Assembly (NCBI GenBank): GCA_025345505.1
Contig: JANVCC010000120.1
Location: forward strand, 7,881,834 to 7,945,833
Source of the DNA: Todiramphus chloris collaris
Lineage: Eukaryota; Chordata; Aves; Coraciiformes; Alcedinidae
DNA: 64,000 bases
Reading direction: 5' to 3'
Positions 47,226-58,900 of the stretch are shown piece by piece (position 1 is the first letter of the stretch; each line of letters opens with the position of its first letter). The notes beneath the pieces are model-generated. The model saw only the letters and a program-made list of their open reading frames with translations, was not told where the DNA came from and did no database searches. A program made the translations under genes and the position numbers.

Positions 47226-48979
47226 CATCAGAGATGACATGAGTAAAACTTCACTTCAGTAGACTAGTAAGGAGAGCAAACTGCTCTATGGAACTGCTGG
47301 TGCGAGGAATGGGTGGATGTTAACAGCAGAGAATTTTCAGCTCTTAAGTGCTTAATGAACTTAATCAGACCATTGAGTTTACTTAGAATTAAGCAAAGTC
47401 AAATGTCTAAGAAATACTTGCATTCAAACAGTAACAACAGCTATTGCAAGGCTAGCATAACAAATAAAATAAACTCTTTAGGACAGATGTATTTGTAAGA
47501 CTAAAACAAATCTTAAGGAGTCAATTGCCAAGAGATTTTAAGTTACACTTCGATATCTTAGTAAGTATCGAAATATTTTGCCTATAGCCCTTAATTCGAA
47601 TTTACAAATTGTAAACACTGGAAAGATTCAAACATATGCATCTGTAAAAGAAACTGTTTTTTTTTTAATTCTCTTCTGGCAACTGCTAAATAATTTTCAC
47701 TTTTCAAGCAGACAAATATCGAAATGTAAAATTCTCAAGGATGTTTTATCAGCAGTTACTACACGCATAACAGAAGGATAAAATTGGCTGAAACACTGCA
47801 TTTTAAATCTCTCTCTGGTCGAGCCATAAACCATAGATAATTGATGTGGGTCTGGGGCCAAATTACCTTCAGAAAGATCAGATTTATTTACTGAACGTGC
47901 CAGATGCACAGAAGTCAGCAAGAAGCATTTATTGATTAGCCATTGACAGGACTGTGTCACCCACGTGCACCATATTATTGATTAGGTTTATTTGGTCAAT
48001 GTTGTCTCCTACAAGTGAGCAGCACAACGGCTTTTGGGGAGAAGCACGACTGAAGAATATCAAAGACATAGAAATTATCCATGACAAAGGGCCCAGGGCA
48101 GCTGTGCTCAATTCCTAGACTGAGAGAAGAGATAATCCACTGAACATAGTGGGAGAGCACAAGTCTGCCACCCAAGCTGAATTCCAGAGATTTCTGTACA
48201 AATAAAGAAGCATCTTCCCCTTTGAGATCAGAGGTCATGGGTGTTTTGTCTGCACTGGCTGAGAGTAGTAGTTCTTTACATCATGATCATTCTTACCTAC
48301 TGCAGGATGAGTCTGCTGTTTCATATCACTGAGAAGGATGTACTTTCAATTTCTCTCTAATTTAGAGGAATACAAGATTTAGAGGATCTTAAGAGCCTTC
48401 TTTAATCTTTTTGTTGCATTCTGAAGTGGCTTTTCTATGCTGCACTTTTAAAAGTAAATTATGGCAAACTGATCTGGTCTTAAGGATGGGCAAAGTATGT
48501 CCTTTACCTAAAGGTGTGTTAAACAATTGAGATACGAACCTGCTTTAGCCATTGCTACAAGTGCAAAAATACCTTCACATACTCTGCTAGCTTTGACATA
48601 ACGAACGAAGAAATTGCTTCTGTTCTGGTGGGCACTGCTCAATCCTGTTTCTGTGCCACAGTCCCACAGAGAAAGACACAGTAGCATTAAGTATTCCACT
48701 ATTAAAAGCTGAACTATTGGGTTCTAAGGCAATTGTCTACATCTCTCAGGTGACCTGACTCATTAACCACCTGTAAAAGCTGCATATCCAGTGCATTCTA
48801 TATAAGGAATTAGTACTTAAGCAGGACTGTCAGAAGGGAAGCTCATCAGAGACCTGTATTTTTTTATTAGCAGTAAAAACCTTTTTCCTAGAGAAAGAGC
48901 TCCTCCCACCCCCTTTCTCTTTTAAAAAACAAGCATCACCCATGCTTTGTGCTTCCAGCACCTGCAGGCTGTCCTGGCA
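47226..48979. other. Unannotated stretch
   Basis: No gene or further mobile element recognised. Three minus-strand frames (47697-48238) overlap in different frames, which argues against coding. Confidence 0.5.
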
Positions 48980-49110
48980 ACTGACCAAGAGTCTGAGGGT
49001 TGCATTTCATTTGCATAAATCAGAGCTGATTACAGTTACTTTCCTCATTAATACACCGAGTACTGATTAATAATTGGCAATATACAGAAAGTACTGATAT
49101 ATTTGTATGG
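48980..49110. promoter_or_regulatory. Small candidate regulatory element
   Basis: Contains atttgcat (49009-49016) with the octamer in reverse, CTCATTAATACACC and GATTAATAATTGGC words within 130 bases, and no repeats. Weak on its own. Confidence 0.25.
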
Positions 49111-49549
49111 ATCGGAATGGATACGTGATAACAAAAACAAAACTCCTGTTCCAGAGCCCTCATTCTCTACACACAAAGAACAACCAATCTACTTCCTAAT
49201 GCAGTCTTTGTTCCAAAAGAAAAAGACCTGATAGTTTCTTTAGTTTCTACAGGACACATTTTAAACCCGAGGGGAAGGTGTGGGTGTATGAGCTACTTTC
49301 CTGATCCCTGTCTGGTTCCATACAGATGATTCACCTGTTGACATCCCTTACTGCTATAGTCACAGGTCCTGTGACCTGCATCTTCTGCACTTGCATTCAT
49401 CAAGAAAACACCAGTCAAGTGTAAGAGGGGTAAACTGTTTCCTTCTTGCCTATACTGGACAGACGCAAGAAGCTTATTCAACACAGCACATCCCTCATTT
49501 CAGTATGACTATATACATTATCTACCAGAATATTTATTGCTTACATAAG

Positions 49550-49720
49550 ATGTGAGTTATTCACAGGCAAAATTGATTTATCTATCAGATAATTAGTAAA
49601 CTTCAATAATTGCAAAAACCTCTTAGCAGTCAGTTGACAGTCAATTAACATACAGTCTTATTAAATCTCCATTAAATACCTGTTGGAGTTAATTAAAACC
49701 CACATGTAGGATTCTACAGT
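49550..49720. promoter_or_regulatory. Small candidate regulatory element
   Basis: Very AT-rich with many homeodomain words (ATAATTAGTAA, CAATTAAC, TTAATTAAAA) and twin CAGTCAGTTGACAGTCAA words. No repeat family. Low-confidence call by texture. Confidence 0.25.
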
Positions 49721-51045
49721 TCCTGAGGAAGCCACATTATAATTTAACAATAAGAAGCCTGGAACTGAGTTTCTTACTTGGTCCTATTGCACTGAGTTGC
49801 TCTAGTTTAAAGTAAGGATAGCACTATGTTTCAGATCCTAACACTTAATGATTATGTGAAAACACGATGATGAAAAACGTGAATAAAAAAACATGAGATG
49901 CTCTAAGATTGTCAGCTGGACTCAGCTGCAAACCCTTTTTCCTTACACATGTGTGAAGTTCATGCGTGGGCTTTTGGATTACCTTAATTCCTTCAACTCA
50001 CTGTGGCTAATGTCAGTTGCATCTTAAAATCACGGGGCCAAATTTTCCAATTAAGCAAAAATCTCACTGCCTTCACTGGGAATTTTGCATGAGTAATACC
50101 TAGGTGTAAACTAAGTAGCAGCTTCATGCCTGATATATGTGAAACATGAATCTAGCCTCAGCATTTCTGAGGAATTTTGGAATTTAGGAACATAAGGATG
50201 AAAACACTGGAGTGGAAAAGCAAAAGGCAGTTTTGTCTCTGAATGCACATGGTCATGGAACAGATTAACACTGTAAGAAAGGAGGATTTAAGTCTCATAG
50301 CATTAACATAAGAAATTTAGGACCTGCTTGCTCACCATATTTACAGAAAGAAACACATCCACTACTGCTCAAGGAAACCCAGTGCTCATAATTTCTGAGC
50401 TGCCAAGGGCCTGCTCTTTTACTGATCTGAGTCACTGTCTGTGAGGAGTCAAACAAAGCTCAGTGTTACACAATCTAGTGCAACCTGGTATGACACTGAC
50501 TCAGTGCATTGTGGCCTGATTTGCCTCAACACACTGTGACAAGGATGCAGGCAGTGAAGAAGTCAAATCTCCTTCACTTCCTAAAGCACCCTCAATGAGA
50601 AATAAAACACAGAAAGGAAGACCTCCACAGGCCATCCCTCCCTTCCTCCCTCTGATGTCACCAGCTTTTAAAAAGGAAGCTTCAGAACAGAGCCTGGAAT
50701 CTTGCACAGGGAAGCAGGGATGCACACTTTGACCCACGCTTGCCTTTTCATTGAACTATGCCTGTGAAAGCCTTCCTCAGGTCTATGTTAGATTACATGC
50801 ACAACATTCCATGTTAGGTCATGTACACACAACATGCAAAAACTAATGCCTGTGTAGTCAAAGACAATATTGTCTTTGTTATATAGCATATTCTGTAAAA
50901 TATGTTAAATGACACCATCAATCCCCAGAGTTCACAATCTACAAAAATAAAACTCTTTGCTGCACAGAAGAGAGATAGTACTTAAAAGCAAGACAAGCCT
51001 CTGGAGGCTAGAAGACAGTATAATAATGCTGTCTATATCTAGACA

Positions 51046-51068
51046 AGATGATCTAGACTAGATCATCT
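51046..51068. repeat. Perfect 23-base palindrome
   Basis: agatgatctag, a single central A, then ctagatcatct: an exact inverted repeat with 11-base arms. On DNA it could extrude a tiny cruciform or act as a dimeric protein site. No transposon ends or target duplications are visible around it. Confidence 0.9.
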
Positions 51069-51899
51069 ATACCAAATTGAACAGAGAACTTGTAACAAGG
51101 GCAGCAAGTCTGTAATGTCTCTTGTGTTACATCACATCTTTAAAAGTGACACTATACTTTTATGTAGTGGGACAAATGATAAGTAACCCACCGTGCTCTT
51201 TTGTATGCATTCTAATGAAATTATCTGGAACTAACCATGGTTTGGTCTAAATTTGTCCCCTTCCTGAGACTTACTTTGCTAGCTTCTGCTAAGGTAGAAG
51301 TATCTTCTGTATGATGAGACAGACAAAAGAGAAATGGTACGGAGGACTTCCAAAACACTAGACAGAATAAATTATACTGGGGTTTTGCTTCTACTCAGCC
51401 CACCCAAAGATGCTCATAAAATTAAAAAATGAACAAACCCCCTCAACCCTAACCAGTCTTTTCCTCTTGCAACAGACAAAAATGCACACATTTAGTACTT
51501 CTGTTTCAACTGCAATACATGAACAACTCTGAGCAAGTACGAGATCCTTTAAAATGGAAATCAAAATTGCATCATAGCTCTCTCATATGTGTGTGTTACT
51601 GTTTAAAGTCAAAGTCAGAACAAAGTCAGTTCACAGAAAACAGCAACAGTAAGAATTTGGAAATTTATCCTCTTGTTGTTGACCTAGCCTTATAGTATTC
51701 AGGACTTCTCTTCTACATACAGTAATTTTCTGAACACCTAAGCATATGTATAAAAGTGAAATCAAATGACTGCCTCAGACTTGACAGAACTGCTGAACTA
51801 AGAACCACGAATTGTCCTCTATTAAAGGGCATCACCTTGAGAAGATAAAGCTTTGTAAATGTTGCTCTAAAAGTTAGCATTCTCTGCTACTGGCTATTT

Positions 51900-51934
51900 T
51901 ATATATATATATATATATAATTTTTTTTTTTTTT
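51900..51934. repeat. (TA)10 microsatellite and poly(T)
   Basis: Ten TA units are followed by 14 T. Length-variable simple sequence. Confidence 0.9.
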
Positions 51935-52199
51935 CCATAGAGGAAGCAGTAACATTCTTCAAAGAATAATGCAGCCTAACCACATTTTGTGTGACCTTAA
52001 CCAAACCTAGAAATCAGTAATCTGTTAGAAAAAATACAGGTTTATCCTTATCAAGGTACTAATGTATCTCTAAAAAGGGACCCTGTTTATGAAAATAGCT
52101 AAATAAATACTAAAAAGGAAAACAAACCTCTAATCAGACAGAAAATACTGGTCTAAGAGTGAGGGGCAATGCTCACAGTAATCTAGAGACATTCAGGTT

Positions 52200-55100
52200 A
52201 TAATGAAAGAGCATGATGTATTATTTGTGACTTAACTTATTTTAGTCTGAGGTCCCTGAATAATTAACCTGCTTTGTTTCAATTCATTTAAATGTCCATA
52301 TTCTACTGCTTATAAAATTGGAATGTGTTCTACAGAATAAACGGGCACGTTGCTTCCAGAGCTGTCCAGAGACTGATATGGAAAAATGTTATTTATGATT
52401 ATTGTTAGGATTAAAGTATTTTGCTCAAAACAAAAATTAACATTGCTTTGATAAAAATATTACATTTGAGAGCAAATATTTATTTTATCCTATTTACAAA
52501 AGAATACAATTTCATGTTTTTATACTGACATTGTACCCAATATATTGTTTATAAAAATGTCCAATAAAACAGATTAACGTATTTTACAAAATGATCTCTA
52601 TTTAGAAATTAAGTGGTTTAAAATGAGTAAATAATTGTACAATATCAAATCACAACATATAAAGATTTGAGTGCAGCTAATTACTACAATTCATGATCAC
52701 TGATACCATGTGAATGAAAAGGTGGTATGCTTATGTAAACAGAAACTACGGCAAAGGGTATACATTTACACGATCAACTTTTCCAGTTGCATCATGAATA
52801 ATATTGAAAATTTCTAGCATTTAACTTGCTGTTACTATCCTATTATTTAAACCATGCCTTTCTAATTCTACTATTTTTCTTCTTGGCTGCGTGTCTGGAA
52901 TACAAACCTGTTTCCCTAACTATTAAGGAATATTACTGTTGCTGGAAATTCATCTGTCATTTTACAAATCTTTTCAAAGGAAGAAATTACACATTGTCTC
53001 AGTGAAAGAAAATAACATAGAAACAAAAATAGTATACTTCTTGCTCCCACAGGGACAAACCAAGTAGTATTTACCTCTGATGTGATAAACAAAAGATCAG
53101 AAAGGATTAGTACTGATGGCTCTCTAAATAGTCTATTTGTAAGAGAGAATCATGTTAGAATCACAGGAAAATATCCACTTTCAGATGCCAATTTTTGAGG
53201 AATTTTTAACTGATATTTTTAAACTCTATTTATGGAACAGTGTAATGATGGCAGCAACTGTGCCATCACCACCATCATCTCTTTACATTATTGCCAGGAT
53301 TTCTTCTGGAGAATCATTAACAGTATCCTGTGCAGAAGCAACTAAGGCTGATTCCACAGGGGTCATTTTCAATGACAGATATATTTTTGAGAGCAGAGTA
53401 AAAGTGTATCCAGCAAAAGAGCCTTCTGTCTACAAAGAACACACAAGTATCCTTATGTAGCATTCAAGTCAAGGAGACCTTGGGCAGAGAAGACTAAATA
53501 TCCATTTCTCAATATTCATTTCTCTCCAGCTGTGGGTCAGAGGCAGGATAAGAATACCTAAAGCGCAGCACTGGCAAGGCAGTACTCTACAGATGCATTG
53601 GAATGCTTGAGAATCAGTGACATGCCTGTACACCTAAGCATGTCCTTTTTTAGTAGGGAGTACACAAAGTAGGTTATGCCAAACTACCTTCTGTTTACAA
53701 ACAATGGCTCATCATTTGCAGATTGGTAACAGTCAATGCAATTTTACCCTACTGATTTTTTTATTACTAATGTAGTTACTGAGGACTCAGCTAGTTTTTG
53801 CCGTTACAGTGATTGCAGGACCATTCTGGATAACATGATCAGCCCAAAAAGCCAGTTTCTTCCCCATCTACTTATATCATAAAGACTAATGACTGCTGAT
53901 GCTGCCACAGCCTCTGGAACACACATCCAGGAAATGGTCTACTACTGTGCAAATCACTGCAAACACAATGAAAATAGCTACGGTTGCACTAAAAGGACTA
54001 TGATTTTAAAGATTAAATATGCTTGACAAAACAAGGAATACACAACATTTGCATACAGAATAGCTATTTGTACAAATGGCTCTTAATGAGTAATACTGAT
54101 AACAGTCATAGCAATAAATTGGATAGAGATATATCTGGGGTATGAAGTATACGGAAAAGAAATAACTTGCAGGTAACAAGCTTTAAAGAAATTAGACAAG
54201 TGGACAGGGATGAAACTTGCTGTTTCTGTTCTGCTAGTTCAATAATTAGTGAAACTGTGAAAACAACATTTGTGTATTCATCTCCATTAAAAACTTACCT
54301 GCCGCTGTATTTCTTAGTTTCATATTGCACAAAGCTGAAGAGATCTTCTACAGAGCATTTGCTTCGACACCTGCAGCCCATGCCCAGCATTTGACACACA
54401 GGAATTTTTATCATGTTAGACTTCTGTATTTCTTACCTTCTTATTTAATACACCATGGCAACAACTTCTTACAGCCCATTTTCTCAGCTGAAAAATCACA
54501 AACTTCATTGCTTTCTAAGAAACCTGTTTGAATCTCACAAGGTAACTAAGCAGCCAACAGTATTAGCCCTCCTAGTCAAAAGGGAGTCTAGGCATATCAG
54601 GAAATCCCTTCTTTCTGACTAACAGAGCCCTCACGGGAAGCTTCAGAGAGTCTGGTGATATGCTCTCCCTGGCTGTGAAACTACTGCTTGACCACCAGTC
54701 TCACAGATGAGGTGAAATGGGACACATTTGCTAAGAGTGCTCATAGCACAGCTCTGTAGAAATCACACACACAATACATACTTGATGTCACCACCTTGGC
54801 ATGATCTCACTCTGCCTGTCTGTTATCACAGAATTACAAACACAGACTCCACTTGCTAAGGCCCTGTGACGCACTGGAATGGAAGAGATGCTTTCCTGAG
54901 ATGATTTTCATTAATTGTATGCATTTTAAACTTAAATGGAAGTGACAACAACTGAACACAAAACCGGGGCTCATTTTCACTTCTAGTACTAGCACGTCCT
55001 TTCACAAATATGTTTAAAAACAGCTTGATTAAAAATTAAATTTGAGACAGAAAATGTTTGTTCTTGAATTACGATACTCACAAGTTAGAATCACGGAATG

Positions 55101-55579
55101 TTTCCTTATGGCACAGCAAAGAAAATAGCCTAAAGTCTATCTAACCAATACTGGCTTGGCTAAAAAAGGTGAGCATCAGGGAGGTCAAGGTGAGAGCATA
55201 CTTTAAACACCTGCAGATACCCAATGAGAAGTGGAAAAATATTCTGCCGTTCTGTTCTCAGAGAACCTCTCAGGTGAGTATTCTCTACAAAGCGAACTTC
55301 TGTGCACAAATACACATGAATTCTGAAAACTGTACTGATGCTACATAGGCAACACCCACAAGCTCAAATCCCTCTTCTGCATGATGAGTTCTAATGGGTA
55401 CAGCATGTTTCACTTCAGTTAGTGTATTAAAGAAATCTAAGTTGAGCAGAGTCTTAGGTTTCTTTCCTGCAATGCCAGATGATTAATAAACAGAAATACT
55501 CAAAACCCAATGAAAAAATATGTAGTTGTCTAAAACCTTATAACACAGGTCTGCATTCATCACAGATGGACACAAGGTT
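52200..55579. other. AT-rich stretch, no gene recognised
   Basis: The part 52380-52700 is extremely AT-rich. A 102-codon plus-strand frame at 53152-53460 has mixed composition and no recognisable domain; it may be chance. An octamer word atttgcat is at 54047-54054. A possible CR1 tail near 55088 ('agaatcacggaatg') is too short to call. Confidence 0.5.
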
Positions 55580-55990
55580 TTCTCAGAGCGCTTGCAATTT
55601 AATTAAAATGCAACACTATAGAAGAAGATTCCCCAAATAAAGGATGCAAAGATTACAATCTAAATACAATGTTGTTAGCTGAAAGAAATGAATGTAGAGT
55701 ATTGAATGTTCAAAATTGTGTTGAATTAGATAAGCAAATCCCATGCAGACTTTGTTAATGATTCATAATCAGCTAATAAGCTCATCTCTAGTAGAATAAT
55801 GATCCATGGACCTGTTAGCTCATTTATCACTATGTTTTACAACACCGGCAAAGAAACTAATTAAATCCCAGCATCATTACACAGAATTCCTTTTAATAGA
55901 GATACAATGATGCACTAGAGGCTACAGATTACTCTGCAAATTGTACTAAGAGATTCTGGACAGCGAGTTTTAATTAACATGTTAGCAAGA
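55580..55990. promoter_or_regulatory. Candidate conserved non-coding element
   Basis: Repeat-free, with repeated homeodomain-type words (TTAATGATTCATAATCAGC, CTAATTAAATCCC, TTTTAATTAAC) and a short CpG-bearing segment near 55844. Texture matches the other candidates. No frame of interest. Confidence 0.3.
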
Positions 55991-56235
55991 AGCTTCTCAC
56001 TTAAATAACAACTAAGTAGGAAACATCTGCACACTCAAAAACATTAGAGGAAGGGAAGAATAAGGAAAGGAGCATTATGTGAGGTATTGAAATTGCAGAC
56101 TTTTTCTATCTACAGTAAAAATCTGTTGCGAACAGCAACTGTCTGCATTTGTTATCCAACACAAATCAGAAGGCAGAACTCTGGCTCCAGACTGGGGTTG
56201 AAGATGTTGGTACAGGGGCATGTATATCAGTTACC

Positions 56236-56253
56236 AAAAAAAAAAAAAAAAAA
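56236..56253 (+). repeat. Poly(A) run
   Basis: Eighteen consecutive A. The sequence to the left is not recognisable as a LINE or processed transcript, so it is listed as simple sequence only. Confidence 0.85.
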
Positions 56254-56407
56254 GTTTGCAGCACTATCACTAGGCCAGTGCAGCTGGAGCATCTCACAAC
56301 AAATGGCAAGGGTTCATCAGGCAGAGTACAGTAAGTTATCTCACTGTGCTCATTGTGGGAGAGAATACAGATGGGTCACCGTCCAGAAGAACTGTTCCCT
56401 GCTATGA

Positions 56408-58019
56408 AAGCGACAGAAAAAGAGTACCTTCCCCTCCCTGGCCCTTCCCCCTCCCCAAGAAATAATACAAAATGAAGAAATAGTGAAATAACTTCAAGAG
56501 TCCACCAATACTGGTATTCAAAGGAAAGACAGCTCTATAGTGGGAAAACAACAGAAAGCAGTCACTACTGAACATCCCAACCTAAAGTAAGAAGCATGCA
56601 CAAATTCTGCAGTGAATCTGAGACAAGAAGTGGTGTTTGCATGTGTTTTTCAAATACATATGTAAAGGAATGTGCAGCCCCAAAATGGTGAATAGATGCT
56701 ATAACGATTGAGAAAATAATCAAATAGGCAAAACTCTCTAGCAAAATAACCCAGGCTTTGTTGGTCTTACCTCTTTTCTTCCTGAGAATTGTTATTTAAC
56801 AGAGAAGCACAGAGACACATCTGAAGTTTTAACAGGTCAGGTAAACCAGACAATTTTGTCATATAGTTTTTGACGTGGTACAATGAGTCAGTGAAAATAC
56901 AGCTCTCCAGAAGAAATATCATTTCATGTTATAAATGAATACACAGCTTACAAATGTATCAGAATGTTCTGTATCTTATATGCTCCTTTAATTGCCAATT
57001 ATTTAGGAGGTTTACATCAATAAATTCTTTTGGTTTAACTGGTTTTAGTTAAGTGAAAAGAAGCAAAAAGATCTTTCTATCTAAAGAAATTGCACGAAGT
57101 TGAAGAACTTTACACAAATTGAAAAAGCAAGAAAGCTGCTTTTCTGCTTTGTAGGTGTGTGTAATATGCAGCTGAGAGCATCATATCTGCTAATTCTAAA
57201 GCCATAAGCATGGGCCAGGTTTTGAAGAATGTGTAAAATACAATAGTTGCAGGTATCTCCAGGCATTTTTGTGCTAAATGAGTACCAGCAGTTCAAGTGT
57301 ATTATACCTAAACTGACCTAACTACAATTGCCATTAAAACAGATTGTCCTGCTCTTCTTGGACTCTGAATCTCTGTTACCTTGTTTTCCACATCAATTTT
57401 GCATGATGATACAATCAACTGGACTATCTCACTGATCTCATGGGTAAATAATCTCTCGGAATCAAACCCAGAAAGAGCTAAAAACCTTTGGCTACATATG
57501 GCAGGCAGAAAACTAGAAAACCTATTTGGCAGCAGTATGCAGTTAGACAGGACTGCAAAGTGCATGCTAGCTCCCAGACTGCGACTGAAATAGGGTAAAA
57601 AGCATATAGGTACACATGCTGGGTAAATCATCCCATTCCTTTTGGAAACCTGATTTAAGATAGATTGTCTTACCTTCAGGACATATCCTTCTCTTTCCTA
57701 GGCAGAACTCTACCTGAGATCACATGCCTAATTTTCAGATGTCACAATCAGAAGAGGTAAACCCAATTCCAGTTATATATTATAAATCTGGATGATTATG
57801 ACCAAGGTAAATACTATTTTTTTACAGTTAATATTTCCTCTTTTATAAATGAACAGTTTGAAAATATTTCAAAATATAAAAAGCTTGGCAGTGTCACTTT
57901 TTCTTATCACAGTTGAATTAATGGGAAACAAAGAGTGAATAGGAAAAATCTAGGTTTGAGTTGGCTCTGTTTTAAAATGAGTTCTCAAAGGACTTTTAGA
58001 GGAATTTACTACTGGAGTG
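56408..58019. other. Unannotated stretch
   Basis: No gene or mobile element recognised. The minus frame 57308-57631 (107 codons) and the plus frame 57381-57593 overlap antiparallel without family similarity. Confidence 0.5.
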
Positions 58020-58330
58020 TAGCATTCAAAGAAAGTGCCCATCAGAGCAAGTGGTCACTCCAGCAGGATCGACAATTTCTTATTGATTTATCTGAGATTT
58101 TTTTTTTTGTCTAATAAAGCGTAGTTAGACTCTGATGGTGCCAATTAAAGCCTAGAAGGAACTGAAGTTGGTGCTGGCATTATCACATGGTAAAACGCAA
58201 CAATGCTGTAAACATCCATTAGCCATTACAGTTTTCATTAGCCCCCTGAAAACAACTCATTAGTGTTCTTAGACATGACAGACAGGTACAGTAAATGAGA
58301 TAAAACTTTTAATATATTAATTGTGTGTAA
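58020..58330. promoter_or_regulatory. Candidate conserved non-coding element
   Basis: A 310 bp repeat-free block with GGATCGAC, GCCAATTAAAGCC, CATTAGCC and TTAATATATTAATTG words and retained CpGs (gatcgac, aaagcgta, aaacgcaa). Texture is that of an enhancer. Not confirmed by any comparison. Confidence 0.33.
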
Positions 58331-58886
58331 AACCAGGGCTTCCATCATCATATTCCATACAGTGACAATCAGAAGGTTAAATACACCTTTTGCAAGAAAT
58401 AAACATAAGATGCAACGCTTCTAGCCAGAGAGTAGAAAGATGCTATTGAGAAATTAACAAAGATATCAGATATTTCATTTATACGGTAGGGTAGGTTCAT
58501 CTGAAGCTCAGGCTGCTATGAATTGTCACAGTTGTTTAGTCAAGGCAAAATCTTATAAAACTTATTGATTTAACTTAAACTGCTCTAACAGGAAAGCATA
58601 AATTGGATTTTTGCCATTCCTTGTACAGTGGGATCTATTTTAAATGCGTAACATGGTTTAAAAGACATTTTAAAAGTACCACCCACATGTTTCAGAATAG
58701 TCTTATCTCATGTGGGTGCACACAATTCCTATACCTTGTCCACCACTAAGTCTCTTGCAACAGTCAGCTTACCATAGTACGAGGCAAGTCCTGATTAAGT
58801 AAAGATGCAGTCATTCTAAATCATTTTAACACTAGGTACTCCAACAGTAATAGAACAAAAAGTGTTCAAAGAATACTGTGACCTTA

Positions 58887-58900
58887 CTGCCCCCTATTCT
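58887..58900 (-). promoter_or_regulatory. Weak CTCF-core-like motif
   Basis: On the minus strand agaatagggggcag: the TAGGGGGCAG half fits YAGRKGGCRS at all ten positions, while the CCAS half is replaced by AGAA. Orientation is opposite to the word at 30008-30021. Confidence 0.28.

Larger units (their letters stand above)
49721..52199. other. Unannotated stretch
   Basis: No gene. Two structural items are listed separately: a perfect inverted repeat at 51046-51068 and a TA/T microsatellite at 51900-51934. Confidence 0.55.

Noticed and set aside
53152..53460. 102-codon plus-strand frame
   Set aside because: No recognisable domain, and no promoter or splice evidence.
55088..55170. Possible CR1 tail ('agaatcacggaatg')
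   Set aside because: Similarity limited to the octamer-like start; no further CR1 sequence follows.
56236..56253. Poly(A) run as a processed-pseudogene tail
   Set aside because: The upstream sequence has no recognisable transcript and no target-site duplication was found.
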